Source of the DNA: Henckelia pumila | Lineage: Eukaryota > Streptophyta > Magnoliopsida > Lamiales > Gesneriaceae | Assembly: GCF_033568475.1 (NCBI RefSeq) | Contig: NW_027331831.1 | Coordinates: 8,308,001-8,372,000, forward strand | Reading direction: 5' to 3' | DNA length: 64,000 nt | Translations under genes and position numbers: made by a program | Shown here: positions 46,240 through 57,090 of the stretch, piece by piece | Layout of the letters: every line of letters starts with the position of its first letter | How positions within the stretch are numbered: position 1 is the stretch's first letter | Notes under the pieces: model-generated | What the model was told of the DNA's origin: nothing | Seen by the model: the letters and a program-made list of their open reading frames with translations, nothing else | Databases searched by the model: none

Positions 46240-47578
46240 TGTAGTGACCCTTACCCGGATCACCTACTAAACAGAACTTAGGCATGCAATTAACTTAATA
46301 AAACAGATATCAGAATAAAACTGCGGAAACCATAAACATTATACAATCCCAAGAATAGGAATCTGTAATTTATCCAATAATATACAACCAAATCGAATAG
46401 CTGTATCAACCCAAACAACAGTAATAAAACCTAGACGAAGCTCTAGCTGGCCAACCACTGACTAGCCCCTCCTGGATCCACCCTCCTCGTCCAATCGCAA
46501 ACCTGCCCCATGGAATAGGGTGTCCAGAAAATACAGAGTACGAGACGTGAGCATAAAATGCTCAGTGCGAGAGTATGAGTATACATGCATGCAAAGTGAA
46601 CTCCCTATAGACTCGAGGTCAAGGATCAGATAACAGAGACAGACCGGGCCCTGGTATGTAGCACGCTGTGCCGTCGCTTCAGGAGGTGGCTCCCATACCG
46701 AGATAACCGTGGATACGCCGGACCCAAATCGATGGAAGTCCATCCACTAACAGGATAGGGTACAACCCTACTACAGACATCTCGAAGGAGATACAGCAAG
46801 ATGCAAATGAATGCAACATAATATCATGACATATAAATCATGCAGTCATATAATACATGCATACTCAGTCAGGATATCTCGAATAGTACTTTCGTACCTC
46901 AAAACAGTGAAAGCTCTACCAACTCTAGGTCCACGCCTATAGTCTGCTCTACACTGCCAAATGATACTACTATCATTAAAGTGCTCTAAAAGCCTTAACT
47001 AAGCTATTGCATACTCCTAAATATTTATAGGGAGCAAAGCTATACCTTCGTCCGTCGTTAGCCCTTTGATGTCGATGCCTCCAGAACTTGGGCACGACTC
47101 CGCTACGACTACCGAACGCCTCTCCGACCTCCGGACCAAGCCTAAGAAGACTAGAACAGCTCCAAAAGGACTAGAAAGGAAAGGAGAACTCGGAATTGGC
47201 AAATGAAAGTGAAGCCTCGGCCTTCTATTTATAGACAACGATCGGAACTTCCGATCCTTGATCGGAACGTCCGAACCTCGATCGGAACGTTCGATCCTGC
47301 CATCGGAGCTTCCGAAGATCCTGATCTGCCACGTGTCAAAATATCACTTGTTGACTCCGGATAGGGGTGATCGGAGCTTCCGGTCCTGATCGGAGCTTCC
47401 GATCCAACCACACGTCATGCCTGACGTAATAACATCGGTGCCTCCGATCGCTCATCGGAGCTTCCGATCCTGTTCGGAGCTTCCGATCGTGCCTTCGGAG
47501 CTTCCGATCCGTCCGATACCTAATTCAATTAATTAGCATTAATCCTTTAATTACTCAATTAGGGCACGGGCTACTACA
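46240..47578 (-). repeat. 3' LTR of the gypsy element
   Basis: This LTR carries about ten TCGGA-N3-TCCGA dyads at 47240-47508 and a TATA box CTATAAATAG (complement at 47225-47234) directly downstream in the sense direction. A CACGTGT site lies near 47330 and TGACG sites near 47422. Confidence 0.93.
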
Positions 47579-47713
47579 TTCTCCCCCACTTAAGATATTT
47601 CGTCCTCGAAATCAGATTTTAAGTACCGAATGCAAATACAGAAATCAGAAACATTCTTTATTCAAATCAAACGTTTACAGAGTTTGCAACTGAATACAAC
47701 TTAAAGAATGAAA

Positions 47714-49735
47714 TCAAAACAACTCAGGATGGTCTTTACGCATCCTGTCCTCAAGCTCCCAAGTAGCTTTTTCAGTGCCTCGGCGCTGCCACTGAACTAA
47801 AACCAAAGGAATGACTTTGTTCCGTAAAACCTTATCCTTATAATCCAGGATACGAAGAGGTTTCTCAACATAAGTCAAATCCTTGTCTACCTGAACCTCA
47901 GACCGCTGCAGAATATGAGATTCATCCGCCACATACCGTCGCAACAGAGATACGTGGAACACGTCGTGAATGCTGGATAGATGCGGTGGCAATGCTAGTC
48001 GATAAGCCAAATCGCCAATACTCTCCAAGATCTCAAACGGACCGATAAATCTGGGAGACAACTTGCCCTTAAGGCCAAATCTGATAATCTTGCGGAAAGG
48101 TGACACTCTCAGAAACACTTTCTCCCCGACCTCGAACTGCAAAGGCCTACGCTTGATATTAGCATAACTGGCCTGACGATCCTGTGCAGTCTTAATCCGT
48201 TGCTTGATCTGATCAACAATGTCTATCGCCTGCTGGATAAACTCCGGTCCTTCAGCCTGTCTCTCCCCCACTTCTTCCCAGAAGAGTGGAGTACGACAAC
48301 GTCGCCCATACAACGCCTCAAAAGGTGCCATCCCAATACTAGTATGATAGCTGTTGTTGTAAGCGAACTCGATCAACGGCAAATGATCCTGCCAGGCTGA
48401 ACCAAAATCCATGACGCACGCTCTAAGCATATCCTCTAACGTACGGATAGTGCGCTCTGACTGACCATCAGTCTCCGGATGATAGGCTGTACTCAAACTG
48501 AGAGTAGTACCCATCGCACGCTGAACACTCCCCCAGAACCTAGAAGTAAACCTGGGGTCCCGATCGCTGACAATGCTCACAGGCACTCCATGAAGTCGGA
48601 CGATCTCCTGAATGTACATCCGTGCCATGCGATCCACAGAGTACTCTCGACTATAGGCAATGAAATGCGCTGACTTGGTGAGTCGGTCCACCACAACCCA
48701 GATAGCATCACAGTTCCTCGGGGATATCGGCAAATGGGTCACAAAGTCCATTGTGATAAACTCCCATTTCCATTCAGGAATAGGCAGACTGTGAAGCAAT
48801 CCTCCAGGTCGTCGGTGCTCTGCCTTGACCTGTTGACACACCAAACATCTCGAAACAAACTGATAAACACTGCGTTTCATTCCCTTCCACCAGAAACGAG
48901 TACGTAGGTCCTTGTACATCTTGTTGCTCCCAGGATGAATACTCAACTTAGTGCGATGTGCCTGAGATAAAATCTCCTCTCGCAACTCTTCATCCTGTGG
49001 AATCACAAGCCTACCAGACAAACACAGAAAGCCATCTGACTGATAATGAAATCCAGACGAGCTACCCTCGTTAGCTAGACGAGCTAAACGTTGGGTCTTC
49101 GAATCAGACATCTGAGCATCTCGGATCCGCGAGTACAAGGCTGGCTCAGATAATATCGCAAACATCTGGATACTCTGCATACCTTTCTTATGCTTGAAGG
49201 TATAACCTGAAGTACAACAGTCACTGATCGCACTAGACATCGAACAAGTCTGAAGTGCGGATAATCGCACCTTGCGACTCAAAGCATCAGCGGTGAGATT
49301 AGCAGCTCCCGGATGGTACTTAATCTCGCAATCATAGTCCTTAAGCAAGTCCATCCAACGTCTCTGCCTCATGTTCAACTCCGCCTGAGTGAACAAATAC
49401 TTGAGACTCTTATGGTCGGTGAAGATCTCAAATTTCTCGCCATACAGATAATGACGCCAGATCTTCAAATCGAACACAATGGCTGCTAACTCCAAATCAT
49501 GGACTGGGTAGTTGTCCTCGTGAAGCTTCAGCTGTCTAGAAGCGTATGCGATCACATTCCCATTCTGAGTCAGGACACAACCTAACCCCTGAAGAGAAGC
49601 ATCCGTGTAAACTACATACCCTCCAGATCCTGACGGTAATGCTAACACCGGCGCAGAAGTCAACCGCCGTCGAAGCTCACGGAAATTCTCCTCACACTCG
49701 GAGGACCACTCAAAATCCACACCCTTGCGGGTAAG
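47714..49735 (-). pseudogene. Gypsy RNase H, integrase and chromodomain-like tail
   Basis: After the nonsense codon the frame stays open to 47714. RNase H is at the start ([24 protein letters not shown]). The integrase zinc-binding region ([28 protein letters not shown]) and core ([48 protein letters not shown]) follow. The C-terminal segment ([20 protein letters not shown]) looks like a chromodomain of the CHD type, as in plant chromoviruses. No further lesions are visible. Confidence 0.92.
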
Positions 49736-50845
49736 TTACGTCAACGGTCGAGCTAACTGAGAGAAGTTCAGAATGAAGCGACGATAATACCCTGCTAGAC
49801 CCAGAAAACTACGGATCTCAGCAACCGTCGTCGGACGCGACCAATTAAGTACCGCTTCAATCTTGCTTGGATCAACAGAAATCCCTTCCCTGGATATGAT
49901 ATGGCCAAGAAAGACCACTCTATCCATCCAGAACTCACACTTGCTCAGCTTGGCGTATAACTGCTCATCTCGAAGAGTCTGTAGTACCAACCGCAAGTGA
50001 GAAACATGTTTTTCCGTATTACGTGAATACACCAAGATGTCGTCAATGAAGACCACGACAAACTTGTCCAAATACTCCCTGAAGACACGGTTCATCAGAT
50101 CCATGAATATAGCCGGCGCATTAGTCAAACCAAATGGCATCACTAGGAACTCGTAATGCCCATAGCGAGTACGGAATGCAGTCTTGGCTACGTCCTGATC
50201 ACGGACTCTCAACTGATGATACCCAGATCTCAAGTCAATCTTGGAGTAAATTGATGTGCCCTGCAGCTGGTCAAACAAGTCATCAACACGAGGCAATGGA
50301 TACTTTTTCTTCACAGTGACTCGATTCAGCTGCCGATAGTCAATGCACAGCCGCATCGACCCATCCTTCTTCTTTACGAAGAGAACAGGAGCTCCCCAAG
50401 GAGATACACTAGGACGAATATACCCCTTGTCCAAAAGATCCTGTAGCTGATTCTTCAACTCACGCATCTCTGACGGAGCCAGACGATACGGTGTTCTAGA
50501 AATAGGCGAAGTACCCGGCATCAACTCTATGCCAAACTCAACTTCCCTAGCAGGAGGAAAACCCGGAATCTCATCAGGAAATACATCTGGAAATTCATCC
50601 ACAACAGGAATGCTCTCTATCCCAATACTCTCAGCGGACAAATCAACTGCATAGATAAGGTAGCCTTCCCCGCCAGACTCTAGAGCTCTACAGGCTCTCA
50701 AAGCTGATACCAAAGGCATCGGGGGTCGCGCTCCCTCACCATAGAAAAACCAGCTCTCACTCCCCTCCGGATGAAAGCGTACTAATTTCTGATAGCAGTC
50801 CACTGAAGCTCGATAGGTAGTCAACATATCTATTCCCAGATGCAA
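49736..50845 (-). pseudogene. Gypsy reverse transcriptase
   Basis: This 369-codon frame overlaps the end of gag-protease in a different phase. RT motifs are intact: [30 protein letters not shown] and the catalytic FIDDILVYS. It ends at a TAA (49736-49738). The following frame (RNase H-integrase) is in the same phase, so this is a single nonsense codon in an otherwise continuous frame. The fragment is not a free-standing gene. Confidence 0.9.
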
Positions 50846-52128
50846 TCAAAGTCGTCCATCGCCAGGACCATGAGATTCGCTAACAGAATGTTCCCTTCGA
50901 ACTCTAAAGGGCAACCCATCACTAGACGCTTAGCCAAAGCAGATTGGCCCGTCGGAGTAGAAACAGACATCACTACGTCTAGTGCAATGCATGGTAACTT
51001 ATGCCTCTTAACAAAACGTGCAGAAATGAAGGAATGAGATGCACCAGTGTCAATAAGTACAAGAGCAGGTATACCATAAAGCATAAATGTACCTGCGATG
51101 ACTTTCTCATTCTCCTCCACAGCCTGATCATGTCTCAGGGCAAACACCTGGCCAGAAGCTCGTGGACTCATATGAGAACTCCCAGCAGACTGTCCCTGCG
51201 ACCTCTGCTGAACGGTGGCCTGAGAACCCGATCCTGAACCAGAACCAGAACCGCCTCCCCCAGACAGTGGACAATCCCTCCGGATATGACCAGTCTCTCC
51301 ACAACGGAAACAAGCTCCAGAAGCTCTACGGCACTTGTCAGATGGATGGTTCTTCCCACAGTGATCACACTTGTCCTTCTTACCATAACGGACAATACCT
51401 CCAGAACCAGAGGAAGAAGAAGATCCAGACTTCTTGAAAGTTTGGGCACGGGGACCCAAAGAACTAGCAGGCCTCGACTGAGGGAAAGACCTGTTCCGCC
51501 AAATGCTGTCCTCTGCCTGATGACAACGGCTCACCAAACCCTCGTAGGACATATCGTCACCAACCGCCACACGGTCATGGATCTCAGGGTTAAGGCCCTG
51601 AAGGAACAGATTATACTTCATCTCTGAGCTATCAGCAATCTCGGGGCAATAGGATAGCAGATCAAAGAACCTCTGCTGATACTCATCGATAGACATGGCT
51701 CCCTGTCGCAGACTCAGTAGCTCGCCTGCCTTCGACTGACGGAGTGCCGGAGGAAAATACCGCTTTTGGAAAGCTGTGCGGAACTCGGCCCAGGTGGCCA
51801 CTCCTCTCGCCGTAACAAAAGGTGTAGAAGTAAACCTCCACCACCTGCGCGCACGCCCATCCAGAAGATAGCCAAGGGTCTCCACCTTCTGCTCATCGGT
51901 GCATTGGAAAGTCTGAAAAGTCGTCTCCATGCGGTCTAACCAGTTCTCCGCATCCTCCGGAGACTCACCTCCAACTAAGGGCTTGGGACCCATAGCTAAG
52001 AATCGACGCACAGTGAAACGCTCGTCATCATGATGACGATGACGCCGTTCTCGACGAGGCTCCCGGTCGGCATCACCCGAACGCCCACCAACACTGCCAT
52101 GAGAACTCTGGTCGTCACGATTTGACAT
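50830..52128 (-). CDS. Gypsy gag and protease
   Basis: This 432-aa frame starts just inside the primer-binding site ([12 protein letters not shown]). It contains the gag domain ([33 protein letters not shown]), a CCHC zinc knuckle ([14 protein letters not shown]) and the protease with active site DTGASHSFI. It ends early because of a one-base loss of frame near 50836-50845. The pol part continues in another frame from there. Confidence 0.92.
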   Translation of the reverse strand: MSNRDDQSSHGSVGGRSGDADREPRRERRHRHHDDERFTVRRFLAMGPKPLVGGESPEDAENWLDRMETTFQTFQCTDEQKVETLGYLLDGRARRWWRFTSTPFVTARGVATWAEFRTAFQKRYFPPALRQSKAGELLSLRQGAMSIDEYQQRFFDLLSYCPEIADSSEMKYNLFLQGLNPEIHDRVAVGDDMSYEGLVSRCHQAEDSIWRNRSFPQSRPASSLGPRAQTFKKSGSSSSSGSGGIVRYGKKDKCDHCGKNHPSDKCRRASGACFRCGETGHIRRDCPLSGGGGSGSGSGSGSQATVQQRSQGQSAGSSHMSPRASGQVFALRHDQAVEENEKVIAGTFMLYGIPALVLIDTGASHSFISARFVKRHKLPCIALDVVMSVSTPTGQSALAKRLVMGCPLEFEGNILLANLMVLAMDDFDCIWE

Positions 52129-52193
52129 CTACAAAAATACCTCAAGATGAGACTAAATCCCAAGAATTCTTTTGCATGCTCTGATACCATAAA

Positions 52194-53532
52194 TGTAGTG
52201 ACCCTTACCCGGATCACCTACTAAACAGAACTTAGGCATGCAATTAACTTAATAAAACAGATATCAGAATAAAACTGCGGAAACCATAAACATTATACAA
52301 TCCCAAGAATAGGAATCTGTAATTTATCCAATAATATACAACCAAATCGAATAGTTGTATAAACCCAAACAACAGTAATAAAACCTAGACGAAGCTCCAG
52401 CTGGCCAACCACTGACTAGCCCCTCCTGGATCCACCCTCCTCGTCCAATCGCAAACCTGCCCCATGGAATAGGGTGTCCAGAAAATACAGAGTACGAGAC
52501 GTGAGCATAAAATGCTCAGTGCGAGAGTATGAGTATACATGCATGCAAAGTGAACTCCCTATAGACTCGAGGTCAAGGATCAGATAACAGAGACAGACCG
52601 GGCCCTGGTATGTAGCACGCTGTGCCGTCGCTTCAGGAGGTGGCTCCCATACCGAGATAACCGTGGATACGCCGGACCCAAATCGATGGAAGTCCATCCA
52701 CTAACAGGATAGGGTACAACCCTACTACAGACATCTCGAAGGAGATACAGCAAGATGCAAATGAATGCAGCATAATATCATGGCATATAAATCATGCAGT
52801 CATATAATACATGCATACTCAGTCAGGATATCTCTAATAGTACTTTCGTACCTCAAAACAGTGAAAGCTCTACCAACTCTAGGTCCACCCCTATAGTCTG
52901 CTCTACACTGCCAAATGATACTACTATCATTAAAGTGCTCTAAAAGCCTTAACTAAGCTATTGCATACTCCTAAATATTTATAGGGAGCAAAGCTATACC
53001 TTCGTCCGTCGTTAGCCCTTTGATGTCGATGCCTCCAGAACTTGGGCACGACTCCGCTACGACTACCGAACGCCTCTCCGACCTCCGGACCAAGCCTAAG
53101 AAGACTAGAACAGCTCCAAAAGGACTAGAAAGGAAAGGAGAACTCGGAATTGGCAAATGAAAGTGAAGCCTCGGCCTTCTATTTGTAGACAACGATCGGA
53201 ACTTCCGATCCTTGATCGGAACGTCCGAACCTCGATCGGAACGTCCGATCCTGCCATCGGAGCTTCCGAAGATCCTGATCTGCCACGTGTTAAAATATCA
53301 CTTGTTGAATCCGGATAGGGGTGATCGGAGCTTCCGGTCCTGATCGGAGCTTCCGATCCAACCACACGTCATGCCTGACGTAATAACATCGGTGCCTCCG
53401 ATCGCTCATCGGAGCTTCCGATCCTGTTCGGAGCTTCCGATCGTGCCTTCGGAGCTTCCGATCCGTCCGATACCTAATTCAATTAATTAGCATTAATCCT
53501 TTAATTACTCAATTAGGGCACGGGCTACTACA
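52194..53532 (-). repeat. 5' LTR of the gypsy element
   Basis: It is nearly identical to the 3' LTR. The TATA box (complement at 53179-53188) reads CTACAAATAG here, so the promoter copy that would drive the element has a base change at 53185. The dyad array is at about 53194-53462. Confidence 0.93.
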
Positions 53533-53537
53533 GACCC

Positions 53538-54876
53538 CAAACGTCAGAATAAATTAGCTCGAGTGGTTCAGAAAATATAGTATTTGATAAAGGGAAGGGA
53601 AGTTCGTGACTTTTTCCCATTGCACAAGCTGAACAGAAACTCATATTTTCATTTTTTTGAATAGAAACATTACAAAGCTGCAAAATTTTCTTAACAATAG
53701 GCATACTAGGATGACCTAATCTAGCATGCCAACTATTTAGGACAGAAGGCTTTGTGGAATGATGCAAAGACTGATTCAGAGCGCTCGAACTGCTAGAGGA
53801 GTGAGCTGAAGAGAAGCTGAGTTGAGGACACGAGGTAGGAGAACCAGAGACAGATGTAGGTTTTTCTAAGCTGAATTTGTATAGGCCCTTATGTAAATTC
53901 CCTTTGAGAAGTACTGCTTTGGTGGCTAGATCCTTCACAAAACAGAAGGTGGGGTGAAACTCAAAGAAAACATGATTATCCTGTGCAAATTTGCTGACAC
54001 TTAGGAGATTTTTAGTTATATGCGGAACTCGTAATAAATTGTTTAATAAAAAGGAACGAGAGGAAGGAGATAAAAAAGTAGAGTGACCAATATGAGAAAT
54101 GGACAAGCCTTCCCCATTACCCATGTGAATCTTACCAGGGCCAGCATATTCGGAACCAAAGGAGAGATTGGCTAAGTCATTCGTCAAATGATGTGAAGCT
54201 CCAGAATCAGGATACCACCACTCCTCGGTGGATGGTTCTGCATTGTTTGAGGCTAACGCAGCAATAGGATAATGCATTGAAGTTCTTTGTGGAGGATTCG
54301 AATTAGAGGGTGGACGACCAGATTGTTTTTGAAAGGAGCCATAGCTATATCCGCCATGTTGCCTGGGAAAAGGAACAAAATCTGGGTCAAAACGATAGTG
54401 ACATTTTTCTGCAACATGACCCGTGATCCTACAGACAGGGCGATCTGAAGAGTAATTCCACCCACGACGTCCTCCATGAGTGTTTCTTCCTCGACCTCGA
54501 CCTCGACCACGGAAAAAAAACTGAGAGTTGGAGGAAGAAAACTCTGACTTATTCTGAGAATTGGAAGGAAGTGTAGCAGTGTTAACCGATGGAGCTGTGG
54601 TTTCATTATTGAGTGAATAAGACTCAATCCTGCTTTCGTGAGCCATTAGAAGAGCACCTACATCGGATACAGTAAGAGAGTTAACCCGGGAGGTAACATG
54701 GACCACGACGGAGTCATACTCAAGTCCTACTCCACCAAGCACATATAGGACCTGATCCTCATTAGGAATGGAGTGACCACAGGCTGCTAAAATATCCATA
54801 AGATTCTTCATTTTACCCAAATAATCTTTCATGCTAAGATTTCCCTTTTTCAAGGTTTGAAGTTGAAGTTTGTATT
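53538..54876 (-). pseudogene. Copia gag end, protease and start of integrase
   Basis: Going along the minus strand: the rest of gag (about 54870-54500), a zinc-knuckle region (VCRITGHVAEKC) in which the first expected cysteine is an arginine, protease with the active-site motif DSGASHH (WWYPDSGASHHLTN), the pre-integrase domain (WHARLGHPSM … CSACAMGKSHELPF) and the first residues of the integrase core (YSDVWG). It is interrupted there by the gypsy insertion. The frame is otherwise open. Confidence 0.88.
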
Positions 54877-56334
54877 TGTAGTAACCCAGATTCCATTTTA
54901 AGATAATAATATGTTAAACATGATTAAGGGTTAGTAATTTCGGAGTGTTATTGGACTTCGGAAGGGAATATGGGCTTTTGACTTTGGGCCGGATCGAAAG
55001 CTCCGAACCCAGATCGGAAGCTCCGATCCTAGCCACTTCGGAACCTCATCGGAAGCACAGAGATCGGAAGCTCCGATCCTGGAACGAAAGTTCCGATCTC
55101 CAGCTGCCAGCAATGCTCGATGACTCAGCCACGAGTTTTGACAAGTGTTGAACGTAGAGCAGATCGGAAGCTCCGATCGCCCGATCGGAAGTTCCGATCC
55201 CGACGTGTCACACATGCACGCAGTAAGCTGGATCGGAAGCTCCGATCCTGAAATCGGAAGTTTCGATCCTGGCCGGGAATTTTGCCTATAAATAGGGCTT
55301 CTCAAATTCATTTCTAAATACGAATTTCCGAGTTTTTTTCTTCAGTTATATAGTGTGAGATATACACTTAAGGGCCCTATCGGTTATAATAGAGGTTCTG
55401 GAATAACCAAGGTGTGGTTACAGTCATCCGGAACTAGCGACTCCAAAGGGCTAACTACGGACGAAGGTATGGTTCGGGAATCTATTTAAGTTTTGGGAGT
55501 ACTTATTAGCTTAGTTAGGCTTATAGAATTTATGTAGTGATACGGTGAACTTTTGAATATAGGCTTAGAACCTAAGATCTTACTATACTTGAACTAGCCT
55601 AGAGGTACGTACACATTGACTGAGATTGCCAGCGAGTATACATGTTTATATGTTGCATTTATTTGGCATTATTATATGGCATGATATATGATTTACCGCT
55701 TTCTATATTCATATGTCATGTGCATATACACGTTGAGCCTATATCTTGTTATACCTGACTATAGAGCCGCTCAGCTCTATACTCGATAGTCTGTCACTGA
55801 GAGTACCGCGACGGCGGGGGCATTTATGTCTGACTACTCTGGTGTACTAGACGAGTGTGGTTGCACCCAGATATTGATCCGTGCGGTGGCAGCACTCATG
55901 TGGCACCGGTTCTGAGCATGATTTTTCAGATGACCTTGTACCAGTCATCATGTTGCATACATTATATACATATGTTTACTCATGTCTATGTACTGGGCGT
56001 TAGTGCTCACGTCCTAGTTGTTATCTTGGACACCCTATTCCATGGGGCAGGTCGCAGGATGGACGGAGCTGGTAGTTCAAGGCAGGACTAGGGAGCAGGA
56101 GCCTTGAGGATTTTATTATACAACAGGATTCGATATAGTTGTATAATGTTTACTGTTTAAGGTTTCGATTTGGTTGTATCACTACAGATTTAAGCCTGGA
56201 TTATGTTACTAAGCTGATATGTAAATTATGGTTTTGTTTCCGCATGTTTACTCTGTTAAGTTATTTTGCTGTATTAAGTTTAATGCATGTTATTAGTTGC
56301 CAGTTAGTAGGTGATACCATGCAGGGTCACTACA
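54877..56334 (+). mobile_element. Solo LTR of Ty3-gypsy type nested in copia gag
   Basis: It starts TGTAGTAACCCAGATTCC and ends GGGTCACTACA, 1458 bp, with a perfect 5-bp target duplication GTATT (54872-54876 and 56335-56339). About nine dyads lie at 54990-55278, an ACGTGTCAC site near 55203, and the TATA box CTATAAATAG at 55286-55295. The 3' part shares 'gctcacgtcctagttgttat' and 'ggacaccctattccatgggg' with the other gypsy-type LTRs. It sits in orientation opposite to the host copia element and to its sister LTR at 41344. Confidence 0.92.
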
Positions 56335-56745
56335 GTATTGCATCACCTTAGCTTTTGATCGTGAGCCAAACAGAGACGCCAATCTTGACCATAATTGCAT
56401 AGAAGTGAGACATCCAACCATTTGGCTTTGAACACCTTCCGTCATAGAAGCAAGAAGGAAGGAAAAGAGCAGTTGATCCTGTGTACACCATGAGGTAAAA
56501 GCAGGATTAAGTATCTCTGCACCACGTGCATCGAGAACAATACGCGGAGGAAGAGGAGAATCATCAAAAAGAAAGATATCCAATCCTAAGCCGCGAATCC
56601 CAGCAAGAATTTGGAGATTCCAGAGAAGATAATTATCGTCACTTAACTTTACAGAATTGATTTGGTTTGCAGGGTTTATAATCGGAGCGAGAGTGATAGA
56701 GCTGGGCAACAGTGTAGCTCCAGGAGGAGATGTGGCTTCCGCCAT
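56335..56745 (-). pseudogene. Copia gag, N-terminal part
   Basis: The frame opens at ATG 56745 (MAEATSPPGATLLPSS) and shows the copia gag N-terminal pattern (SVKLSDDNYLLWNLQI; later QLWSRLASLFGSRSKAK). It is cut by the solo LTR at 56334; the last residues of the continuous open frame beyond 56335 come from LTR sequence. The frame lines up in phase with the next fragment across the GTATT duplication, so no other lesion is visible in this part. Confidence 0.85.
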
Positions 56746-56760
56746 TGGCTTTGATACCAG

Positions 56761-57084
56761 GTTAGAAAAATAAAGAAGACGATGATCTTGAGAATTCTCT
56801 AAGTTTCATTTCTGCCATTGAATACAAGATAATTACAAAAATCCATGTTTATAGATCTTCATCACTAATAAGATATTGGCAGCTGTCTAAGAATCTATAA
56901 CAACCTAACAAACAAATATTCCTTTCTAAGATAATAAAAATCTATCCATTAGATATTGCTGAGCTGTGCACCCGATTTATTGTATTGGACTTTTGAATCC
57001 ATGGACTTGTTTTCATGGGTTGTGTCTGCACTTCATGGGCTTTTTTAATATGGACTGCACCTGTATTTTCCAATTTTTTTATCT
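56761..57084 (-). repeat. 5' LTR of the copia element
   Basis: This is the full-length LTR copy (324 bp), adjacent to the primer-binding site at 56747-56759. It has the same atypical AGAT…TAAC termini. Confidence 0.8.
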
Positions 57085-57090
57085 AGAGCA

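Larger units (their letters stand above)
46240..53532 (-). mobile_element. Full-length Ty3-gypsy retrotransposon nested in copia
   Basis: The 7293-bp element has two LTRs of exactly 1339 bp (46240-47578 and 52194-53532), both with ends TGTAG…CTACA. A perfect 5-bp target duplication, GACCC (46235-46239 and 53533-53537), flanks it inside the copia integrase region. On the minus strand the primer-binding site TGGTATCAGAGCA (initiator-Met tRNA; complement at 52177-52189) lies 4 bases inside the 5' LTR, and the polypurine tract (AAGTGGGGGAGAA) abuts the 3' LTR. The order gag-protease-RT-RNase H-integrase marks Ty3-gypsy. The chromodomain-like C-terminus suggests a chromovirus of the Tekay/Del type (inference). 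I counted about 11 LTR differences by eye, under 1%. Confidence 0.95.
43436..57084 (-). mobile_element. Ty1-copia retrotransposon with two nested insertions
   Basis: The element runs on the minus strand. Its LTRs are at 56761-57084 (5', 324 bp) and 43436-43707 (3', 272 bp, with a 52-bp internal deletion). The repeat AGAGCA flanks it (43430-43435 and 57085-57090). A primer-binding site like initiator-Met tRNA (TGGTATCAAAGCC, complement at 56747-56759) lies beside the 5' LTR, and a G-rich polypurine tract beside the 3' LTR (complement at 43708-43720). Without the nested gypsy element and solo LTR it is about 4.9 kb, normal for copia. The LTRs differ at about 8 of 272 aligned bases, more than the nested gypsy LTRs do, which fits the insertion order. 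Confidence 0.9.

Noticed and set aside
47240-47510. Regularly spaced short repeats as a CRISPR-like array
   Set aside because: The spacing is irregular, the host is a plant nuclear genome, and the array lies in the U3 of a defined LTR.
50134-51627. Plus-strand frames opposite gypsy gag-pol (up to 113 aa)
   Set aside because: They are shadows of the minus-strand coding sequence.
46462-53192. Identical 93-aa and near-identical 73-aa frames found twice
   Set aside because: They are chance frames inside the two LTR copies of the gypsy element and are explained by LTR duplication.
47240-55280. Reading the dyads as classical heat-shock elements (GAAnnTTC)
   Set aside because: Only some copies contain an approximate GAAnnTCC; the constant part is TCGGA…TCCGA and the centre varies, and many dyads (for example TTCGGATAGTCCGAA) contain no GAAnnTTC core.
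55855-56091. 78-aa frame similar to one at 41584-41820
   Set aside because: Both lie at the same place in sister solo LTRs; the similarity is LTR homology, not a conserved protein.
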